From Candidatus Delongbacteria bacterium (GTDB taxonomy: Bacteria > CAIWAD01 > BS150m-G50), in NCBI GenBank assembly GCA_016784425.1, contig JADHUQ010000001.1, forward strand, positions 1 through 46,571: 46,571 nt of DNA, given 5' to 3'. How positions within the stretch are numbered: the first letter of the stretch is position 1; each line of letters opens with the position of its first letter. The notes beneath the pieces are model-generated. The model did no database searches. It was not told the DNA's origin and saw only the letters and a program-made list of their open reading frames with translations. Shown piece by piece: positions 1 to 6,349 of this stretch. Position numbers and translations under genes: made by a program.

Positions 1-126
1 GTCATGAGCTACATTGAACAGCACAATAGCGATCCTAAACCTTTTGTTTGGCGTAAAACCGCTGAAGAGATCATCGAAAAGGTCGGGCGGGCGAGGCTCG
101 CCCTGGATAATGCCCCAACAGAATGA
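1..126 (+). CDS. IS630-family transposase, C-terminal end (5' end outside window)
   Basis: An open frame runs from the first base to a TGA at 124-126 and gives a 41-residue C-terminal tail. It contains YIEQHN, PKPFVW and KTAEEII, a pattern I recognise from the end of IS630-type DDE transposases (helical tail after the catalytic domain, with a PKPFxW segment followed by TAeeIl.KV.RaR). The catalytic DDE residues lie outside the window, so activity cannot be judged. No obvious terminal inverted repeat is recognised just downstream. It marks an insertion-sequence boundary at the left edge of the window. Family assignment is from the short tail only. Confidence 0.7.
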   Translation, partial: VMSYIEQHNSDPKPFVWRKTAEEIIEKVGRARLALDNAPTE

Positions 127-242
127 ATCACACCACTAGAATCAAGAATCGATTGTCGGCAACAGCAGTAGCCTGCCGATTGATTGACCCTGATGATGGA
201 CGGGGAGAGACTGTCTGAGTTAACCGGTTTTCCCCGCATAGA

Positions 243-330
243 GCTGCTGCCAATGGTGTACTCCCTGTGAGATGGGGAGGGTGTATCGGGAAAAGCCCGT
301 TCCGGCAATCGGTGTGGGCTTTTCATTTTA
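243..330 (+). other. Candidate structured RNA element A ending in a terminator
   Basis: The segment GCTGCTGCC (243-251) plus ATGGTGT (253-259) is followed by a small hairpin (CTCCC 261-265 with GGGAG 275-279) and then a strong terminator hairpin. The same order (GCTGCTGCC, ATGGTGT, hairpin with a CTGTnAnA-type loop, terminator) is seen again at 1082-1163. Upstream, CGGGGA and TCCCCG could form a further stem. I do not recognise a known riboswitch or ncRNA family. Whether it is transcribed independently is unknown; no clear promoter was found. Confidence 0.35.
290..330 (+). terminator. Rho-independent terminator
   Basis: Nine-base perfect stem GAAAAGCCC (290-298) with GGGCTTTTC (316-324), enclosing a CCG/CGG mini-stem, followed by ATTTTA. 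A-rich 5' arm and T-rich 3' arm make it possibly bidirectional. Confidence 0.65.
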
Positions 331-600
331 TGGAATGATTAGAGTAGAGCACATAGAGAAACAGGAGTGAATCGACATTGATTTACCCTGTCAGCTCAAT
401 CCGCCCTAAAGCGGGGATGCAGGAAAGTAAGCCGTCGGTTATCACAGATCAGAACAAAAAGTGTGCGACCTCCTCCACCTGGCTGCCTTCATATCGACGA
501 GATATCATCATATCAATAGAACAGTGTAAAAACGATCTACCTGCCATGAGTTACCTCCATAAATCACGGTAATACAATACTATAGTGGAGTCAATAATTT

Positions 601-616
601 TGGCACGGCGCTTGCT
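601..616 (+). promoter_or_regulatory. Sigma-54 (-24/-12) promoter
   Basis: TGGCAC at 601-606 and TTGCT at 612-616, with the invariant GG (602-603) and GC (614-615) separated by exactly ten bases. This is a full match to the RpoN consensus TGGCAC-N5-TTGCW. Predicted start of transcription is near 626-628, about 48 bases before the ATG at 675. It implies control by an enhancer-binding activator. No activator gene is visible next to it, and no enhancer site is assigned. Confidence 0.75.
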
Positions 617-674
617 TTATGCAAAGGTAGAACCGGCCACAATTGCTACAGAGCCGGAGCAAACGGAGGGAACC

Positions 675-938
675 ATGAAGACGAACAAAACAATGATTAC
701 AACTCTGATGATCACTTTCGGCCTGCTGGCTGGCACCGCTTCGGCGGCAAATCTGGGAGACAAGGTTTCCCTCCAACAGGATCGAAATGCACCGAAGATA
801 ATGCTGTCGGAGCGCAATCCGTTACATGTGATCCCTCGCGCGATGATGGCGCCGGAACAACCGTTCCGATCCCGGTGGCCTGAGGGAAATATGCATCGAC
901 TTGAGCATGATACCACCCCTTTTGAAAATTTGATGTAA
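675..938 (+). CDS. Small secreted protein of unknown function, sigma-54 controlled
   Basis: An 87-residue protein. Residues 1-28 form a textbook signal peptide: positive start (MKTNK), a hydrophobic core with LLAG, and an A-S-A cleavage site before ANLGD. The mature part is about 60 residues, hydrophilic, with no cysteine and no domain that I recognise. The frame is open further upstream (to 585), but the ATG at 675 is chosen because ACGGAGGG lies six bases ahead of it and because the signal peptide begins there. It is the first gene after the sigma-54 promoter at 601-616 and seems to be a single-gene unit ending at the terminator at 1130-1163. Function unknown; secretion to the periplasm or beyond is inferred from the signal peptide. 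Confidence 0.7.
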   Translation: MKTNKTMITTLMITFGLLAGTASAANLGDKVSLQQDRNAPKIMLSERNPLHVIPRAMMAPEQPFRSRWPEGNMHRLEHDTTPFENLM

Positions 939-950
939 CTGCCAGAAGTG

Positions 951-1163
951 AGCAGGGGTAAGCGGCGCGAATGTCGGCTTATTGTTGAATTTTGCGCCCC
1001 GGTTGAAAAACCGCTGTACTTGCTTAATCGCAAATCAAGCGTTAACGCAAAAAGTGCGCAGAGCTGCTCCCGTTATCCCCTGCTGCTGCCAGCATGGTGT
1101 CGTATCTGTTAAAGGGTACGACAAGGATGACCCGTCTTGAGTTCTCAGGACGGGTTTTTTATT
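951..1163 (+). other. Candidate structured RNA element B / structured 3' UTR
   Basis: A long-range helix pairs AGCAGGGGTAAGCGG (951-965) with CCGTTATCCCCTGCT (1070-1084): eight pairs, a two-base mismatch, five more pairs. Inside lie GGCGC/GCGCC and a perfect stem with a GAAA tetraloop (CGGTTgaaaAACCG). Downstream come GCTGCTGCC (1082-1090), ATGGTGT, a hairpin closed by GTCGTA (1099-1104) and TACGAC (1117-1122), and the terminator. It could be the 3' UTR of the 675-938 gene or a processed or independent RNA. No known RNA family is recognised. Confidence 0.4.
1130..1163 (+). terminator. Strong Rho-independent terminator
   Basis: ACCCGTC (1130-1136) pairs with GACGGGT (1149-1155), and the inner TGAG/CTCA pairs around a two-base TT loop, with one G.U pair. 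A run of six T follows. It most likely ends the sigma-54 transcript containing the 675-938 gene. Confidence 0.85.
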
Positions 1164-1567
1164 AGATTACCCTGGTTCCCATTGCAGGAATAGAATGACC
1201 CGGATCTCCTGGTCAACCTGCTGCGGAATCAAGAGACTATTGCTGTGGGAAATCTCCTCGGGTTATCTACGGTTCGATCTCTATTGAATACCGGACCAAA
1301 AAAAACATGGTTGCGTTTGGGTTATGACCCACCTTAACCTTTTGAATTGAGAAAGAGCTTTTATGTTGAGAATGAGAGCAGGATATTCAGGTGGAACTGT
1401 ACCGCCTGTTTTTCCTGTTATCTCTCAGGATGATTGCTTAAGTTCAAACTGGAAGAGGATAATCTTAATCTCGCCTCTGTTTTGAAATAGTCTGCCGATC
1501 AGCATAGTTTGCCGATCAGCTGATTCAGAGAAATTAGCACTTTCATATTCACTTACGGGAGGAAGAA
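1164..1567. other. Intergenic region without a recognised gene
   Basis: About 400 bases with no open frame that looks coding. The only marked pattern is the direct repeat at 1493-1520 upstream of the next gene. Confidence 0.5.
1493..1520 (+). repeat. 11-bp direct repeat, possible operator
   Basis: TGCCGATCAGC occurs at 1493-1503 and again at 1510-1520, a 17-base period. The second copy runs into a near-palindrome GATCAGCTGATT. It lies 48 bases upstream of the YbjN-like gene. Half-site spacing of about one and a half turns could suit a regulator, but this is a guess. Confidence 0.3.
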
Positions 1568-2023
1568 ATGAAGCTCCGCTTTGCACTGATTCTGATTATG
1601 ACCCTGTCAGCAGTTATCGTAAATGCCGGTCTACCGGATAAAGCTGATGATGTCACTACTCACCTGGAGTTCATGGGGTACACTGTCGAGAATAACGATG
1701 ATGATTACCTCAAGGCGCGGCATGATTCTCATCTCAATATGATCCTCAAGAAATTCCGGGGCGGCATTCTGCTGAAAGCTTACATGACCGGTTCTTCCTA
1801 TGCGGTTACCCACTACGATGATTTCTGTGAGCTGGTCAATGAGTTGAACCTGAACGCCTCCGCCGCCCGCTATTATATCGATAGCGATATTGATCTGGTC
1901 GTTGAGGGTTACTATCCCGGAGTCTATGATAGAACATCTTTCGGGATTTACATGGAGGCTTTCAACCTGGCTGAAAAAGAGCTGGCGGATAAATATGACG
2001 ATCTGGACAGGTTCCTGGAATAG
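1568..2023 (+). CDS. Secreted YbjN-like (type III chaperone fold) protein
   Basis: A 151-residue protein. Residues 1-20 are a signal peptide (MKLRF start, hydrophobic core, cleavage near VNAG). The rest resembles the YbjN family: a short helix, then the strand pattern LEFMGYTV..DDDYLKARHDS.LNMILKKF.GGILL and a later helical segment FCELVNELNLNA followed by the strand IDLVVEGYYPG. YbjN-family folds are small alpha/beta sensory or chaperone-like modules, but the molecular role of exported forms is not known. A GGGAGGAAG ribosome binding site lies just before the ATG. It is followed by its own terminator at 2078-2111, so it is probably monocistronic. Family assignment is from pattern only. Confidence 0.6.
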   Translation: MKLRFALILIMTLSAVIVNAGLPDKADDVTTHLEFMGYTVENNDDDYLKARHDSHLNMILKKFRGGILLKAYMTGSSYAVTHYDDFCELVNELNLNASAARYYIDSDIDLVVEGYYPGVYDRTSFGIYMEAFNLAEKELADKYDDLDRFLE

Positions 2024-2077
2024 CATCACTGATCCCTGATGCCAGAACAGGATCAGTGGTTGGAATATTTGATTATC

Positions 2078-2111
2078 AGCCCCTCCCGTATTGTACGGGC
2101 AGGGGCTTTTT
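2078..2111 (+). terminator. Rho-independent terminator after YbjN-like gene
   Basis: AGCCCCT (2078-2084) with AGGGGCT (2101-2107), inner CCCGTA/TACGGG with a TTG loop, then TTTTT. Very stable. Confidence 0.85.
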
Positions 2112-2150
2112 CGCACCTGTGCCAATCACCAGGGGCAAGTACCGGGTAAC

Positions 2151-2175
2151 AAAAAGCCCCATCAATGACGGGGCT
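2151..2175 (-). terminator. Rho-independent terminator for the selC transcript
   Basis: Read on the minus strand: AGCCCC (2175-2170), an eight- to nine-base loop, GGGGCT (2160-2155), then TTTTT (2155-2151). It lies 12 bases after the CCA end of the tRNA. Confidence 0.8.
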
Positions 2176-2187
2176 TCAGGGGAGTTT

Positions 2188-2286
2188 TGGCGGGAACGTC
2201 TAAGAATCGAACTTAGCCAGGACAGTGTTAATGCCCCGCGGACGGCTTTGAAGGCCGCGGCGTCCACCAGGATCGCATCCGCTCCC
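2188..2286 (-). tRNA. selC: tRNA-Sec (anticodon UCA)
   Basis: The minus strand folds into a 99-base tRNA of the selenocysteine type. The acceptor stem GGGAGCG pairs with CGTTCCC, with an eighth position G.A before the T arm, giving the 8+5 arrangement of bacterial tRNA-Sec. The D arm is long (GCG-A-TCC / GGACGC, loop TGGT). The anticodon stem GCGGC/GCCGT carries loop CTTCAAA with TCA at 2251-2249. A long variable arm (GGGCA/TGTCC) follows. The T arm is CTAAG-TTCGATT-CTTAG. G73 and an encoded CCA end it. It reads UGA as selenocysteine with SelA/SelB and a SECIS element; none of selA, selB or selD is visible here. A single extra A in the D stem is the only irregularity. It lies just downstream of mpl on the same strand. 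Confidence 0.9.
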
Positions 2287-2332
2287 CTGTTTCTTCACAG
2301 TAAAATCCAATCCCGCTTTCCGGGACGCTCTT

Positions 2333-3739
2333 TTAAACAGATTCAGGACCCAGCCGCTCCTTCAGCTGCTCCAGCAGTCCACCGAAAGCACCATTAGACA
2401 GCACTGCAATTACTGCATTTTCCTCCAGCCGGGAAAGCAAAAAGTCTATCAACACATCGTTGTCGTCACTCTGCAGCGTTGCTGTTTCCCTTTGCTCCAG
2501 CTCAGAGGAAAGTCGGTCCAGGTCAAGTCGTTCCTCCGGCTTGTACAGTTCGCGACGGTGTAGTGCCCCGATGCCGACAACGTCAGCGAGAGCCAGCGCA
2601 GCGGTCAACTCATTCTGCAGGACATTACGAACGAGGGTGTTAGAGCGGGGCTCAAAACAGGCCAGCAACTGGTAACCGGGATAATGTTGGCGCAGCGTTT
2701 GTAGTGTCAGTCGGATAGCGGTAGGGTGGTGAGCAAAGTCATCCACCAGTACTGCCCTGCGTAACCGGGTGGTCTCCAGACGTCGGCGCGGTCCCTGGAA
2801 TTGCTCCAGCACGGTTTGAATCACACTGTCAGCAATACCGTGCCGGTGGGCAACCGCTGCCGCGACGATAAGGTTACACAGATTGTGATCTCCAATCAGT
2901 CGGGGTGAGCAGGTGACATGCCAGCCTCCAGGCCCGTCAATCCTGGCCCGACCGTTTTCCAGCCAACTGCCGTGAAAGTCGTTTTGCACCCCCAGACCGA
3001 AGGTAAGTACCGGGCAAAAGGCATGTTCTGACAGTTCAATCGCGGTCGGATCTTCGCCATGTACAAGCAGGCTGCCGTTTCCAGGTATCAGGTTGATAAA
3101 GCGACGGAAGGTTGTTTTTACAGCCTCAAAGTCCGGAAAAATATCGGCGTGATCAAATTCGATGGCGTTGATGATAGCGGTGGTGGGACGGTATTGGAGA
3201 AATTTGGAGCGCTTGTCAAAGAAAGCGGTATCGTACTCGTCCCCTTCGCAGATGAAAAAACGCCCTGCTCCCAGCTGCACGCTGGCTGGTAAATCCGGTA
3301 TCACTCCCCCGATCAACCAACCCGGCTCCAACCCGGCATTTAGAAAAAGTGCGGCCAGCAGGGAAGAGGTGGTAGTCTTACCGTGGGTGCCGGCGACGAC
3401 GATCGATTCCCGGTCCGCGATAAACTCTGATGCGATCACCTGTGGCAACGAAACCAACGGCAGGCGTCGGTTCAACGCCTCCTCCAGCTCCGCATTTCCC
3501 CGTGGGATCGCGTTGCCGACAACTACACATTTCTCGTTTCCAGTCAAATGGGCAGCGTCGAAACCGGTATGAAACGCGATGTTACTCTGCGCCAGGTAAT
3601 CTGACATCGGCGGATAGACTCCGGCGTCTGAACCAGCCACCCGGTTGCCCATCTGTTGGAGGGCTACTGCAGTGCCACCCATTGCGGTTCCACCAATACC
3701 TATGAAGTAATAATCCGCACCACGGCTGTTCTGTTGCAT
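2333..3739 (-). CDS. mpl: UDP-N-acetylmuramate:L-alanyl-gamma-D-glutamyl-meso-diaminopimelate ligase
   Basis: A cytoplasmic ATP-dependent Mur ligase of 468 residues that joins recycled L-Ala-gamma-D-Glu-meso-DAP tripeptide to UDP-MurNAc in peptidoglycan recycling. N-terminal Rossmann domain with GIGGTAMGG; the ATP-binding P-loop AGTHGKTTT; the segment GDEYDTAFFDKRSKF, which distinguishes Mpl from MurC; a C-terminal ligase domain with DDFAHHPTAI and FEPRSNT. The frame is open up to a TTG at 3784, but that codon sits directly against a GGGAGGG and is too close. The ATG at 3739, preceded by CGGGAAG, leaves the nucleotide-binding domain near the N-terminus as is usual. The gene implies a DAP-type Gram-negative wall. 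It is divergent from the response regulator at 3917 and followed by selC. Confidence 0.9.
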   Translation of the reverse strand: MQQNSRGADYYFIGIGGTAMGGTAVALQQMGNRVAGSDAGVYPPMSDYLAQSNIAFHTGFDAAHLTGNEKCVVVGNAIPRGNAELEEALNRRLPLVSLPQVIASEFIADRESIVVAGTHGKTTTSSLLAALFLNAGLEPGWLIGGVIPDLPASVQLGAGRFFICEGDEYDTAFFDKRSKFLQYRPTTAIINAIEFDHADIFPDFEAVKTTFRRFINLIPGNGSLLVHGEDPTAIELSEHAFCPVLTFGLGVQNDFHGSWLENGRARIDGPGGWHVTCSPRLIGDHNLCNLIVAAAVAHRHGIADSVIQTVLEQFQGPRRRLETTRLRRAVLVDDFAHHPTAIRLTLQTLRQHYPGYQLLACFEPRSNTLVRNVLQNELTAALALADVVGIGALHRRELYKPEERLDLDRLSSELEQRETATLQSDDNDVLIDFLLSRLEENAVIAVLSNGAFGGLLEQLKERLGPESV

Positions 3740-3862
3740 TGTGCTGCGCTTCCCGGCTAGATTGAAATCTGTTTGCTGCTCCAACCCTCCCGGTGATTAT
3801 AAGCCCCACCGGTCAGAAAAGCAGCTCTTCCCGACAAGTGCCCTCCCGAAAACAGGAATAAC

Positions 3863-3891
3863 TTGCTTAAAGGACTGCGGCGTGTTAGTAT
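3863..3891 (+). promoter_or_regulatory. Possible sigma-70 promoter
   Basis: TTGCTT (3863-3868), 17-base spacer, TAGTAT (3886-3891), 25 bases before the receiver gene ATG. Fair match to -35/-10. Confidence 0.45.
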
Positions 3892-3916
3892 TGCCCAGGG
3901 TAACAAGAGGGTTTTT

Positions 3917-4282
3917 ATGAGCACTTCGAAGAAGATTCTTATTGTTGATGATGAGCAGAGCACCTGTGAAGTGCTGTCCGGCATGGTTGACGCTCTCGGG
4001 TACCAGTCACTGGTGGCTGAGAATGGTGTTAAAGCCCTGGAAATATTCAAGGCGGAAAACCCTGATCTGGTTATATCCGATATAAAAATGCCCGAAATGG
4101 ACGGGATGGAGCTGTTGCACGAACTCCGTGAAATCAGTAACCGCGTCAAGATTATAATCCTGACCGGGTATCCTTCCGCAGACACCATTGTCGAGACAAT
4201 TGAAAACGAGGGCTTTACCTACCTGGTTAAACCGGTCAAGCTCACTTCGTTGGAAGCTGTACTCCTGCGTGCGTTCCAATAG
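3917..4282 (+). CDS. CheY-like single-domain response regulator
   Basis: A 121-residue stand-alone receiver domain. The acidic pair DD follows ILIV near residue 12, the phosphoacceptor Asp is in LVISDIKMPEMDG (near residue 54), a Thr in IILTGY, and the conserved Lys in LVKPVK. There is no output domain, so it acts by protein-protein contact. The kinase partner is not in the window. The start at 3917 is preferred over an upstream in-frame ATG at 3863 because the receiver fold begins right after MSTSKK and an AAGAGGG site lies before it. Followed 45 bases later by pgeF; the two may be cotranscribed. Confidence 0.88.
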   Translation: MSTSKKILIVDDEQSTCEVLSGMVDALGYQSLVAENGVKALEIFKAENPDLVISDIKMPEMDGMELLHELREISNRVKIIILTGYPSADTIVETIENEGFTYLVKPVKLTSLEAVLLRAFQ

Positions 4283-4327
4283 CCGGCACCTGCCGTTCAA
4301 GTTCCATTAATTCAACCACCACCTGAC

Positions 4328-5011
4328 GTGATTACATTGCTGGAGCAACCTCTCCATATCCGTATCAGTACTGTAGCGGAGGGAGACCTCCGCTGCTGGC
4401 CTGATGATTCGTCCATGATCCAGAGCCTCCACCCCCTTGATGGTATAACCCGCGAACCGTTGTATCTACAACAGGTTCATGGCGATGTGATACATTTCCG
4501 CCCCCGCGGTCAGGCTGGAGACGGACTGGTTACTGATCAGGCTGGCGACACCCTGCTGCTGTTTACAGCCGATTGCCCCATCCTGCTGTATCACTTTCCC
4601 GGGACCGCAATTCTGGCGGGTGTACACGCCGGCTGGCGTGGTGCGGCCAGGAATATAACGGGTAAGATGGTGACACATCTGCAACAGCGTTTCAATCGTC
4701 CCCCTCCACAACTTCAGGTCTGGCTGGCCAGCGGTATCGATCGTTGTCACTACGAGGTGGGTCGGGAACTGGTTCCGTTACTACAGCCCTTCGCCACACC
4801 TGAATCGCTGTTTGAACAGGTGGCAGACCGATTATTGCTTGATCTCAAACAGTTGGCCCGCAACCAGCTGCTGCTGGCGGGTGTGCCGGATGAACAGATA
4901 ACAGATATCTCCCTGGACTCCTACGCTACACCGGAACTGCACTCCTGCAGAGGTGATGGCCGCTTACACGGTATATCCGGCCTCTTCGCCCGGCTGACAG
5001 ACACCGCTTAG
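4328..5011 (+). CDS. pgeF: Peptidoglycan editing factor / purine nucleoside phosphorylase YfiH family
   Basis: A 227-residue member of the YfiH (DUF152, former laccase-domain) family. These enzymes use a Zn-type site to act on purine nucleosides (adenosine deaminase/phosphorylase activity) and are linked in E. coli to removing wrongly incorporated amino acids from cell-wall precursors. The three metal ligands are seen: His in QQVHGD, Cys in TADCPIL, and His in GVHAGWRG. The C-terminal CRGDGRLHGISGLF replaces the usual CHRR.....RG motif. Start is GTG at 4328, with no strong ribosome binding site, so coupling to the upstream gene is possible. Length is normal for the family (about 230-250). Confidence 0.88.
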   Translation: MITLLEQPLHIRISTVAEGDLRCWPDDSSMIQSLHPLDGITREPLYLQQVHGDVIHFRPRGQAGDGLVTDQAGDTLLLFTADCPILLYHFPGTAILAGVHAGWRGAARNITGKMVTHLQQRFNRPPPQLQVWLASGIDRCHYEVGRELVPLLQPFATPESLFEQVADRLLLDLKQLARNQLLLAGVPDEQITDISLDSYATPELHSCRGDGRLHGISGLFARLTDTA

Positions 5012-5148
5012 CAAAGCTGCAAGAGACCAACCGGTTTCTACAGTTGCGAGAGCTTTGCACTCTCAGTTCAGACAGGGTTGATACTGACTAAATTCCATGA
5101 AAGCCCCTGTTTTCGCATCTGCTGACAGGTTTCCAAGTCATTCATGCC

Positions 5149-5177
5149 TTGACTTAGCGGGGTGGGATCGGTAATTT
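5149..5177 (+). promoter_or_regulatory. Sigma-70 promoter for outer-membrane protein gene
   Basis: TTGACT (5149-5154), 17-base spacer, TAATTT (5172-5177), 39 bases before the ATG at 5217. Confidence 0.55.
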
Positions 5178-5216
5178 TCAATCTACATTTTCAGAAATCA
5201 GACTTCTGGAGGATAC

Positions 5217-6224
5217 ATGCGCCGCGTTCTTGCTTTTATAACTATTGCAGCTGTGACACAGGTGGCCATTGTACAGGCGGCCGCCCCGTTTTCCACTTTT
5301 AGAATCAAGTTTGATTACAGTCTCAATCAACCGGCACTGACCTCTATCAATAGCGACATCGCTGAGATAGATCAGTACTTCCATTCCGGTGTCTGGGCGG
5401 AAGATCTTCAAGGTAATCAGGGTGGTGACGATAACTTCGATTACCCGCTGATGCTTGATACCGGTATTTTTCAGAATCTTCCCGCCTTCGCGGTGCGGGT
5501 GGAAACCAACCTTGACCTGTTGTGGCACCTGGGTGTGGAATACAGAAAAGGCGGTGTGTCCAGTCACGGTTTATACGCCTACGCACCTGGTGGACAGAAC
5601 GACGGTTATGTCAAACGACGTGAGACATTTAATTATACAAGTACCCTGCTGTACGGGAAGTTTCAGATCAGGGATCGTAACCTTCCGCTGTTTGCGTATG
5701 TCGGTGCCGGCGCCGGATTCTCCACTCTGCAGGTCGAGGGGCTTTACCGGATGGGGAATAAATTCAATGCCGATTACATGCAGGAATGGCTGATATACGA
5801 GAATGATCACTCCGGTACCGCTTTTACCGGCCGTGGTTTCCTCGGTCTGGAGTATCAGGTGAACAGCTTCAGCCTGCTCTACCTGGAACTCGGTTACGAC
5901 TACCAGAATTTTGGTGAACTGGACGGTTCCACTTCCCTTGCTCTGAACGACCCCTACCTGCCTGCCAACTACGATCTGGATCCTGACAACGATTTCACGG
6001 AGTATTACAGCCTGGATGGATCACGCCCGGCAACCTATGACTATGTTTATGATTTTCTCTACTGGTATGTGGATGAAAACGAAAACGGTCGCTATGACTT
6101 CGGTGAAGCAGAAACCGACACTTTCACCGGGGCCTTCCCCTACGAAGGCACCTATAACAGTGATTACCTGGATTTTGATCTTTCCGGGTTCTACTTCAAC
6201 GTCGGTCTCGGAATCAGCTTTTAG
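5217..6224 (+). CDS. Outer-membrane beta-barrel-like protein, unknown function
   Basis: A 335-residue exported protein. Residues 1-21 are a signal peptide ending in VQAAA. The mature chain is rich in alternating aromatic and polar residues (LLWHLGVEYR, LPLFAYVGAGAGFS, LLYLELGYDYQNFG) and ends in Phe after FYFNVGLGISF, a classical beta-signal for barrel insertion. An acidic segment around residues 245-300 (DLDPDNDF, DENENGRYDFGEAETD) could bind calcium or form a surface loop. Start ATG follows TTCTGGAGG. It is flanked by its own promoter and a terminator at 6246-6286, so it is probably a single-gene unit. No specific homologue is recognised; a porin-like or structural role is only a guess. Confidence 0.75.
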   Translation: MRRVLAFITIAAVTQVAIVQAAAPFSTFRIKFDYSLNQPALTSINSDIAEIDQYFHSGVWAEDLQGNQGGDDNFDYPLMLDTGIFQNLPAFAVRVETNLDLLWHLGVEYRKGGVSSHGLYAYAPGGQNDGYVKRRETFNYTSTLLYGKFQIRDRNLPLFAYVGAGAGFSTLQVEGLYRMGNKFNADYMQEWLIYENDHSGTAFTGRGFLGLEYQVNSFSLLYLELGYDYQNFGELDGSTSLALNDPYLPANYDLDPDNDFTEYYSLDGSRPATYDYVYDFLYWYVDENENGRYDFGEAETDTFTGAFPYEGTYNSDYLDFDLSGFYFNVGLGISF

Positions 6225-6245
6225 CGTGATACCGGTATTCCATCA

Positions 6246-6286
6246 ACCGCCTGTAGCCGTCGCCAGATGACTGCAGGCGGTTTTTT
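6246..6286 (+). terminator. Rho-independent terminator
   Basis: AACCGCCTG (6245-6253) pairs with CAGGCGGTT (6274-6282), then a T run to 6286. Confidence 0.85.
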
Positions 6287-6349
6287 GTACGGGCGTGAAG
6301 CGTTATCGTATCAGAAATCTGAGCGTGATACAAACTACAGAGGATCGCT

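Larger units (their letters stand above)
127..674. other. Gene-poor stretch after the transposase
   Basis: No convincing gene is seen over about 550 bases. A 64-codon open frame at 378-572 has no ribosome binding site and no recognisable protein features. The stretch does hold a structured, terminator-ended region (243-330) and a sigma-54 promoter (601-616), listed separately. Confidence 0.6.

Noticed and set aside
378..572. 64-codon open frame on the plus strand
   Set aside because: No ribosome binding site, no signal or domain features and odd composition; not supported as a gene.
585..674. N-terminal extension of the small secreted protein to 585
   Set aside because: It would overlap the sigma-54 promoter, and the signal peptide and ribosome binding site both fit ATG 675.
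3740..3784. TTG start of mpl at 3784
   Set aside because: The GGGAGGG motif is only one base away from it, too close; ATG 3739 gives normal family length.
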